From the NCBI GenBank assembly GCA_024500155.1, contig CM044865.1, positions 32,815,501-32,879,500 of the forward strand: a stretch of 64,000 nucleotides of DNA, in the 5' to 3' direction. Below, in pieces: positions 53,575 to 61,990 of the stretch. The notes beneath the pieces are model-generated. The model ran no database searches and was not told the DNA's origin. It saw only the letters and a program-made list of their open reading frames with translations. Every line of letters starts with the position of its first letter. The first letter of the stretch is position 1. Origin of the DNA: Chenopodium formosanum (Eukaryota > Streptophyta > Magnoliopsida > Caryophyllales > Amaranthaceae). Both the position numbers and the translations under genes were made by a program.

Positions 53575-55561
53575 TGTAGGGAATAATTTCAAGCGTTAAC
53601 CCCTAGCTTGAACCCCACTGTGATCATACACTAAAGTACGGTGGCGTCCAAAAGGGAAGAATATAGAGCAAAAGAGTCTCCAACAAGTTTTAGGAACTTG
53701 TAAACCATTCATAGGGTAAAGGTTACACCCCATAACGATCCAAGAGATCGTCAACTCCATAAGGTCTTGAACCAAATAAGGGTTCGGGGATGAAGGTACA
53801 AATCCAACCTAAAAGAGATTGAACCTGCCCTAATAATAGGCCTCTACTTTATTCTGATCGTATTCATGTGCGCTTTCTGACTAACATGCAATCAATAGGT
53901 TAACCCTAAACCTGTTTATCTATGTTGGTTGAATATTAATGCACAAATAAATCTATTATAGGCGATCACTTGAATTATAATCAAATTAACCCTAAACAAG
54001 ATTATTAATTATCTTATATAAGCATGATTACAAGTACCAATTCCCTTTAAACATGCATAAAAGGCTTGATCAAGCAATAACAATAAATAATATCAAGCAA
54101 CATAAATAAAATAATAAATACCATGACAATAAAATTATAATCATAAAAATAATCATCATAATAATAATCATCATAAATAAAATAATAATCATCAAAATAA
54201 GAATAATAATATTCATAATCATCACAAATTATAATCATTATAATCATAATCATGTTCATGTTAATATTAAAGCACAATGAAAATAGCAAGATCCTAAGCA
54301 TGATACTAACAAGATTAATAACAAACCCTAGCATGTCACTAAGCAATAAAAATCAAGTCTTTAACCCTAACATGATACTAATAATCATAAATATTAGGAA
54401 GAAAATAAAAGGCATCATAACAATCATATTTGATATTAAAATTACCCTAGACATGATACTAGAAATATCATAATAACAATTTAAACATGATTTCTACATC
54501 ATAATATCAATAAAAACCTTTAAAGTACTCACTTTGATGCCTCGTACCTCTTTCTAATAACAAAATACACACGTTAGTAACTTCAAGGAAAATAATAAAC
54601 AAATAATTAAATTAAATAATTGAAAGAGAGATTTGGGACCAAACCCTCAGAAATTAAAACCTTTCACGTCTGGGGCGAAGGCAACTTCGAATATGGCTAG
54701 GTGTTTCTAGATCTTGTGAATGCGGAATTTTGTATGTAAAAGTAAGTTTAGAAAAGAGAGAAAGTGAAAGAGAAAGATGATTAAAGAGAATGAAAATTGA
54801 AGATTGCGAATGAAAACTGATTGTAGGTGAATGGAAACGGAGTTTTTACATCGTTATTTATAGAGAAAATCAGCCAAAAAGATAAAATTAACAAAACAGA
54901 GCATTGGCACACGTGAAACAGAGCTGGCGCCAGCACCAACTAATTGGCGCCAGGTGCCAACACTAGCGCCAGGCGCCAGGCCTAGCTCCAGGCGCCAATA
55001 CCTGGCGTCAGGCGCTAGCCTTTTTTTTGACGCGTCTTCGAAAATCAGATAAGTTTTGCCGTACAGGAGGATAAAATCGTGTATTTTCCTCAAAAATGTT
55101 ATTCGATTTTAGATCTTAACTCTGAAAAGTCAATTTATCAATGCTAATTGAATTAGGAATGAAAATAACCTTCTAGAAGAATCTAGAAGACTAATACCAT
55201 TCCTAATTGCATTAGGAATGATAAATCATATTAGGCCCTCCCATAGATCAAACCGGGCCCAGTTTGGTAAATTGGCCATAACTTCCTCAATATTCATCGG
55301 AATTGGGCTTATAATATATCGTTGGAAAGCTCTTTTCAAACCCTATCCAATTACACTACTATTGGACCCATATCATGGACCAACCAAACAGTATTGGCTG
55401 TTTTCTTAAAATAAGTTTTCAAAAACAGAGAGAAGAGAAAATAAATTAAAACTATCCGCAACACTAATCTTTCCACACTTTCGCTTTAATCGATTATGAT
55501 TCGACGTGAAAGGTACTCATCACTGGGTTTGGTTTTGGGGAGAAACAAATGGGTGTCTACA
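53575..55561 (-). repeat. 5' LTR of element B (1987 bp)
   Basis: TG...CA ends, target duplication GCTAC directly outside, and near-identity to the 3' LTR. Regulatory core: TATA box on - at 54855-54862. The AT-rich ATAATAATCATCAT stretch recurs at 54105-54250. Confidence 0.95.
54855..55020 (-). promoter_or_regulatory. LTR core promoter of element B
   Basis: TATAAATA (54855-54862, minus) lies about 45 bp downstream of a cluster at 54906-55020 that contains AGCTGGCGCCAGCACC, TTGGCGCCAGGTGCCAAC, TAGCGCCAGGCGCCAGGCC and CAGGCGCCAATACCTGGCG. The 3' LTR copy has decayed GCGCC sites at several of these positions. This would drive the genomic RNA toward gag. Confidence 0.65.
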
Positions 55562-55566
55562 GCTAC

Positions 55567-57131
55567 CCTTGTACTAATCCTTCTGCTGGAGTGATGAGCT
55601 TTGAAGGGTCAAAGTTCTCGCTTTGTAGAACCGTTTGGATGAGCAAGGAGTTATCCTCTATGTATCTCGGCTCATCTTTTTCTCGCCCAAATAGTAATCC
55701 CATGACATTAAAGTCAAAGCATGGGGGTGCTTTCTCCTTGTGAATAGGAGTTGGGATTTCATCTAGAAAGTAGGAATCTAAGAAGATTTCAAATCCCAGT
55801 TGCCTTATGCCATTTACAACAAAAGGTTTGGGAAATTCATAGCATGGATATTCTTCTCCTTCTTTTATGAATTGTCCATTGAGAGTAAGAGGATACTGAT
55901 CCATTGGGATTGCTTTCTTTTAGATGCGAGCGTTCCTATGCGCCTTAGACCTTTCCTGGGCTTGCTTAAGATCTTCTCGAGTCGGTTCGAAACCAAGTCT
56001 GAAAGTATCTAATTTAAGGAGGCCAGGTAATTCCAAATGTTTTGCTATCTCTTTCTTCTTTCCTAGAGACATTCTAGGAAAATGCCCTTGTCTCTTGAGA
56101 ATAGAATTTACTGTCATATTGGAGTGGGGGTCGTGACAGAGAGAGGTCCTTTCATCCTCCTCGATTAAGGAGACCTCTTCATTAAATCCCCACAAGTCTT
56201 CATCATTTTAATCGTGCTCCACATTGATGATCGGATTTTCCACAACTTTAATCCTCATTGGTGAAGCATCAATTATGATAGGGATTCCTCCAACTATGGC
56301 TTTTACCTGTTAGTGAAGAGATGAAGGGACGACCTTGAGGTCATGAAGCCAAGGGCGTCCCAACAATAAGTTGAATGAAAATTTAATATCTACCACTTGG
56401 AAGGTAGTAGCATGTTCTATTGCTCCCGCTGTTACATTCATAGTAATCTTACCAAGAGCTTGGCAACGAGTATGGTCATAAGATCTTATTCCTTGTGTTG
56501 ACGGGGTTAAGTCTTCATCCCTTATGCCTAACATTCTTGCAGTTTTGAGGGGACAGACATTAATTGTCAATCCATTGTCTACAAGAGTCATTGAGACGTT
56601 CATTCTCTTGCAGACTACTATGAGGTTTAATGTCTTGTAATGCTTGTCACCTTCTAGAGGTAAATCTTTGTTAGAAAAGGTGATCAAGTTGATAGGACTA
56701 GGGAGATCACTCGTGAGGAAGTTAGCTAACCCCTCAGGAGTGGTGTCAGAATCTATCCCTATTTTATCCAAGGAATTCATTACTGCCAACCTATGCTCTC
56801 GAGACGTAGCTAGAAGTTTCCATACATTCATCTTGACCTTGGTCTTTTTGAATTGCTTGACAATATTATTGTCTTCTATGATAGGTATGGGAACTTGTTG
56901 CTCAATTAGCATAGGTTGTGTAGAGATGGGAGGTTGCGTTCTCCCATATCTGGTGAGGACGTCTATAGGTGAATCCTCTTCATCCCAAAAGTCACCTACT
57001 GAATACGACACTGAAAGTTGAGGTTTTTCCATGTCTTTTAGGTAGACATCTTCTTCATCGCTTTCCCAAACCCCATTGATGCTTATGTCTTCTTCTTGTT
57101 GGATTTGAACTAGCTTCATATCATCAATCAT
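55567..57131 (-). pseudogene. Protease region of element A
   Basis: This is the same region as the protease of B. It shows MTLVDNGLTINVCPLKTARM (the usual Ser after Gly is Leu), FNLLLGRPWLHDLKVVPSSL and the downstream GHFPRMSLGKKKEIAKHLEL, GLGFEPTREDLKQAQE, MDQYPLTLNGQFIKEGEE and PIHKEKAPPCFDFN blocks. Stops at about 56310 and 56208 and a TAG near 55920 divide it into pieces. The frame ends at element B's target site (codons for Gln-Gly, then TAG from the LTR junction). Confidence 0.85.
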
Positions 57132-58909
57132 CTTTTGAATTAAATCTTTAAATTTAAAACAATTTTCAATAGTTTGTCATGTTGATTGATGGTATGGACA
57201 ATAGAACCTATATGTCCTCTTTTGAAATTCAAATGGTCTCAGTTCGAGAGGTTTGACATTACCATTCTCGGAGAGCATTTGGAAAATTTTAGCATATGAA
57301 GTCCTAATTGGAGCATAGAGTTTATTACTCTTCTTGGGTCTGTCGATTACTTGTAGAGGGAATGTTTTCTTCTTCATAGGTGGAATTTTATTATACTTTT
57401 CTAAAGCTCCTCCCCTTGTTTCTTTGCAAATAAAAGAGCCTCATGTAGTAAGTCTGTTCCCTCCCACATGGACCATATAAACATTCGTACGTCTTCCTTG
57501 CTTGCTGGTTTTGGAAAGTCATTCATTGCATCGAAAAAGATCTCCTCTTCTTCGATAACATGAATTTCTTCAATAGGTTTGATAAGAGATGAGGGATAAA
57601 CCTTGTTTTCCTCATCGGAGATGGCCAAGGAATGAGCGAGAGGTGCGTTGTCGATGCTTGGCTTCTTACTGGCAGGGGGCAACTTTAGTTTGTTGTTATC
57701 AATTAAATCTTGGATAGCTTCCTTAAGCTTCCAACAATTTTCAGTGAGATGGCCCCTACCTTGGTGATATATGTAGTGTGCATTGGGATTCCAATTAGCT
57801 GTCCTCTTTTCAACTGGTGGGTCCCCAAATGGTCAATTAGGAGTTATAAGACCTTTTGCATTCGGCCGGTCAAATGCAATGTTATAACTCATACCAATAG
57901 AAGTAAAGTTCCTCCTAAATGATTTTATTTGTCCTTGGTTGTTCGTAGCAAGGACTTCACTCAAATTAAAGGTGCTAACATTGTTTGAGTGGGTGGTTTT
58001 GGAAGAAGAAGGATTATCGTTCTTCTTGCCTTTTCAGCCACTATTGGAGTTATTATTAGCAACTTTTATCTTAGCAAGGTCGTCTTCAATGTTAATTCCA
58101 ATGTCATAAACGGCCTTGAAGGTGTGTAGGTTCTTTTGATATTTCAGATGCTTGGAGTACTTTTCTTTGTGATTCTTGATGAATTACCTCACAGATTCTT
58201 TTTCGCTTGGTACTTCAATCATCCTAGTAGAGGTTTCTCTCCATTTATTGAAGAAAGAAGTGAAACCTTCATTATCTTTCTGTTTAAGTATTTCAAGTTC
58301 TCTATAATCAGTTTCAACTTGAATATTGCATGTATACCTATCAATGAAAGCATTTACTATTGACTCCCTAGTAGAGGTCTTTTCTTTGTCAAGGGAGAAG
58401 AACCATTGTTGGCAAATGGTTTCAAGAGATAAGGAAAATAAAGAAGGAAATACTTTTTTATCAATACCCTTAATACTCATTATTGTTTCAAAACCTCTTA
58501 GATTAAAATAAGGGTTGTTAGTTGCCTTGAGTTTTGGGATGTCGTTGGCATTGAACTTTTGCGGAAGAAGCTCCTTGTCCACCGAGACCTCTTGTGAACT
58601 AATGCCCTGAAACTTGTAATCACTAGATAGCTTGCTCAAGCCTTCTTGCAAAAGATCCATTTGTTGTTGCTTCACATAGTCATTAATTTGAAGGGTTAAA
58701 GCTTTCAACACTTTAGTTATGTTAGTCAATTGATTCCTAAGTTTGTATACTTCTTCCTCAGTTGTCATTATCTTCTTAGCTTTCCTTTTTCGAGAGATTG
58801 GTTTGTAAATAAGTTGTAATTGAATGAAAAGGTTGTGTTTGATCAAACGCCCTTCCTTTCTTGACCACAAGCTGTAAATTAAACCATTTATTTTTATGAC
58901 TTGGCTCAA
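57132..58909 (-). pseudogene. Gag of element A
   Basis: A 241-residue frame (58909-58184) includes LWSRKEGRLIKHNLF, MTTEEEVYKLRNQLTNITKV, the Gag core PYFNLRGFETIMSIKGIDKK, QQWFFSLDKEKTS and FNKWRETSTRMIEVPSEKES. The frame then breaks. Downstream fragments carry VYDIGINIEDDLAKIK, the first knuckle-like YIYHQGRGHLTENC (first Cys replaced by Tyr), NAPLAHSLAISDEENKVYPS and the second YCPYHQS (near 57177-57200). The upstream MSQVIKIN segment is conserved in B in the same sense, so the start could be either there or at 58768. This is the better preserved of the two gag genes. Confidence 0.85.
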
Positions 58910-60257
58910 ATTGACTTTGACTTTGCGAGTTTATAAAGAAAATGAAAAAAAAAACAAAAATAGGGTGTATATTTTTGTGAATCAAGTATAGGGTTCAAAT
59001 AAGTGGTTTAATTGGAGGATTAATATCCGACTTACCCCCCTAAAAAAAACGACAGAAAACACGCGCATACAAGACTCTCTTAGACATGGTCAAAGTGTAC
59101 ATACAAATATTGTGAGTGCAAGTGACATGCTTTGACTCTTGTGTAAGACCATGAGACTTAGTGTCTAGACTCAATTAAGGACTTAACAACGGTATTGTTA
59201 TTAAGAAAATAATCGAATTGATTAGAAAACTTTTTAATTAGACTCATAGTGATGACTTGAGCAAAATACCGAACTGTCGCCAAAGCAACAAGACTGTCGC
59301 CGCACTCTGCAGTGCAGTGCTAGACGACAGAGCTGTCGCCAGGCGTTGCACAACAAAGTGTGGCGCTGCAGTCCAAATCGTGGTGCCATCGTTGGAGCGT
59401 TAATCTGTGACAGCTTTCGGTATTATTACTCTACGGGACATGCCTAAAGTTGTACTAAGTCAATTCCGATTAAATTATAAGACTTTAATTACTCAAATTA
59501 ATTAATTAATTAATTAATTAGGCAAAGTCCTTTTAGTCATTAATCAGTTTATTTAGTCTTAAATTCAAGTAAAACAAACGGTTAGGAAAAACACATAGAG
59601 TATGCACAATAAATAATGCACAATTAGTCAAGTAGGCACAATATGATGCAATGAGTTTGCAACCTAACCATAGCTCTAGTTCTCTAGAGTTCGGGATATA
59701 GGTTCGTCAAAGAGGGTCCATGGTAAATTTTTCGAATGCACCGCGCGAAAGCCTTACCTTTTGAAGGGTTGGCGCGAGTGGATGGGACACCGCGAGTTAA
59801 AAAACTTGCTTCCATGGTTTGGTGAATTCAACATTCTCGGATGTACTCTTAGTTGCACAGAGCGTTCAATCAGGTAGAGGGAGCATGAATTCCTATAGGG
59901 TTATGTCCATATATAGAACATATATGGGTTTCAGAAAAGTGAGAAAAACTCAATCAGGAAGTAGGATCGAGCAAACAATGCTAAAAACTAGTTAAAATTA
60001 GAACGCATATTTCTGGCTTGATATTGGAAGAACTTGGGGCCAGCGAATAGAGGCTGTCGCCGCAATTTGGCTCTGTCGCCTAGCGATAGAGTCAAATCAT
60101 TGGCAACAGACTCTGTTTTCTAACGCTAGTTCCTACATGCCTCAGTAGCTTTCTGTGCTCGATAAAATTTTCCAATTTTGCGCATCATTATTTCGATCCT
60201 AGTTGTGAAAGATATTCCTCAAATTTCCTACGTGTAAAAATCCTATGTTTTAACTCA
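58910..60257 (-). other. 5' leader of element A, truncated by a Helitron end
   Basis: It aligns to B's leader from 58985 up to TCCTATG(T)TTTAACTCA at 60257, then stops. B continues for about 150 bp more to its primer site. It holds clusters at 59275-59400 (ACTGTCGCCAAAGC, GACTGTCGCCGC, GACGACAGAGCTGTCGCCAGGCG) and 60045-60120 (GGCTGTCGCCGC, CTCTGTCGCCTAGCGATAG), and the box TTAATATCCGACTTACCCCCC at 59020-59042. No gene is seen. Confidence 0.65.
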
Positions 60258-60312
60258 CTAGTCGTTGAAGCACGCGCGTTGCGCGTGCCCCCCCCCCCCC
60301 CCCCCCCCCCCC
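60258..60312 (-). repeat. Helitron 3'-terminal hairpin followed by 25-C tract
   Basis: The stem is GCACGCGC / GCGCGTGC (60270-60277 and 60281-60288) with loop GTT. It runs directly into 25 cytosines (60288-60312). A related element TATAGTCGTTGGAGC...GCGCTCC followed by 13 C lies at 60830-60870. Confidence 0.75.
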
Positions 60313-61139
60313 GACGGCAAGATAAGTAAACTTTGTGGTTGTGTTCGGGTTTTGTAATAATAAGGATAAATGAATTTCTAAGTACTAATAATAATGAGTA
60401 GTGATAAAGTTTCTATGGGGAAATATCTATGGAAAAAAAATTATTATTAGTGAAGTGATCTAGAATTTGTTATAACTTAAAGATTTTTAAAAAATTATAG
60501 TATTGTTTTAGATATTATTTTCGAATAGCTTCATTTTAAAATGATTGTGATAATAAAGAGTTGTAATAAAAAAAAAATGCAATACTAATGGTATATTAGT
60601 TTGTTAGACTTTTTAAAGTAGAAATTTTTCGAGTGGTTCTTCTATTGAAAAATTATATTAATTAGATTTTGTAATCGATACTGAAGGTATAAAATGAATG
60701 AGAAATATCATTTGTGTATGTATTAAAGTTTTTTTGCTGGTCATTTATCTATAAATCATTTAATGTACGATTTTTTTTTTATTTAAATACAGTTGGAGGG
60801 AATAGCTTTACACTTTTATATTTAAGATTATAGTCGTTGGAGCAAACACTACGCGCTCCCCCCCCCCCCCACACCACGATATGATATGTAAGATTTGTGG
60901 AATTTTGATCATGTTTCGTAGTTTGGGGTGTTTATTAACATGATGATTAGGGGATATATTTGCGTGGTAGTCACTAATTTGATTTTAAGTTCTTCCTATC
61001 TCTTCTTCCTTCATATGTACCCTCTCTGCTATATTTCTTCCTTTTCTTATCTCATTTCCCTTATCTATTCATTCTTGCTTTCTTTCACCATATGTTCCTT
61101 TTTTTTTTCTCCAACCTAATAACTCTTCTAGTATGGTTT
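60313..61139. other. AT-rich stretch without a gene
   Basis: It includes the second hairpin/poly-C unit (60830-60870). Both units are followed by a related phrase (AAGATAAGTAAACTTTGTGG versus ATATGTAAGATTTGTGGAAT), so the similarity extends past the poly-C. I see no coding sequence. Confidence 0.5.
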
Positions 61140-61990
61140 GAATGGTTAAGTTAGCCTCCCTCTCTCTCTCTTATTCTATCCTGAATCCTCCCTCTTTCCC
61201 GACTCATCTATTTCTTTATCACTCTATCTCTCTCTCCTTGACCTTATTTCTCTTAATTGCTCTATTTCTTTCTCTTCCGGCCCTTATTTCTTTTTTTCTC
61301 CTAGCCTCTCTCCCTCTCCCTCTCCCTCTCCTCTTGGCTCATCTCTATCTCTCCGTCTCTTTCTCTTTTGCTCTCTCTCTTATTCTATTTTTTTCTCTTA
61401 ATTGCTCTATTTCTTTCTCTCTTATTCTATCCTGACTCCTCCCTCTTTCCCAACTCATCTATTTCTTTATCACTCTATCTCTCTCTCCTTGCCCTTTTTT
61501 CTCTTAATTGATCTATTTCTTTCTCTCCCGGCCCTTATCTTTTTTTTTCTCCCAGCCTCTATCTCTCCATCTCCCTCTCCTCTTGGCTTATCTCTTCTCT
61601 CTCCCTCTCTCTCTTATTCTATCCCGACTCCTCCCTCTTTCACGACTCATCTATCTTTATCACTTTATCTTTCTCCTTGCCCTTATTTCTCTTAATTTCT
61701 CTATTTCTTTCTCTTTCGACCTTATCTCTTTTTTCTCCCAGCCTCTCTTTATCCCTCTTCTCTTGGCTCATCTCTATCTTTCTCTTTCTCTATACCGACC
61801 CTTCTCTCTCTCTTTCTCACACCTCTCTCTCGTCCAACTCCCTCCCACCCTTTCTTTCTCTTCTCAAACTCCTTCCCTAGTTCCTCTATTTCTCACTCCT
61901 CCTCCCACTCCCTCCCTTTTTTCTTCTATCTCTCTCTTCCTCCTCCCACTCCCTTTTCCTCTTCCTCTCTTCTCCCTCCATCCTTCTTCA
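61140..61990. repeat. Pyrimidine-rich minisatellite-like tract
   Basis: The top strand is almost all C and T. A phrase beginning ATTCTATCC(T/C)GA(A/C)TCCTCC and continuing TCATCTATTTCTTTATCACT recurs at 61173, 61424 and 61616 (spacings about 251 and 192 bp). Long open frames across it are leucine/serine/phenylalanine low complexity and are not taken as genes. Confidence 0.75.

Larger units (their letters stand above)
39481..55561 (-). mobile_element. Complete Tat-lineage Ty3/gypsy element B nested in element A
   Basis: Both LTRs are 1987 bp, begin TGTAGGG on + and end GTCTACA, and are flanked by GCTAC at 39476-39480 and 55562-55566, a perfect 5-bp target duplication. On the minus strand the order is 5' LTR, tRNA-Arg-like primer site, leader, gag, protease, RT, RNase H 1, archaeal-type RNase H, integrase, then (antisense) DUF7745-like gene and PMD remnant, arrays, polypurine tract and 3' LTR. 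The LTRs differ by about 4% (5 of 128 bases counted at 40321-40448; 4 in the first ~105). Stops, frameshifts and deletions make it defective. Confidence 0.95.
12182..60257 (-). mobile_element. Tat-lineage Ty3/gypsy element A, interrupted by CACTA and element B
   Basis: On the minus strand the order is gag leader (60257-58910), gag, protease, [element B], protease/RT linker, RT first half, [CACTA], RT second half, RNase H 1, archaeal-type RNase H, integrase, then the antisense DUF7745-like and PMD genes, 3' arrays and 3' LTR. Removing the two insertions rejoins the reading: the RT is split at ...GTGTTAT/TATGATTG, and the protease end at ACGCTAC/GCTACCC. The remaining length is about 16.8 kb. 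The 5' LTR and primer-binding site are not seen because a Helitron end interrupts the leader at 60257/60258. Several in-frame stops make A non-autonomous. Confidence 0.88.
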
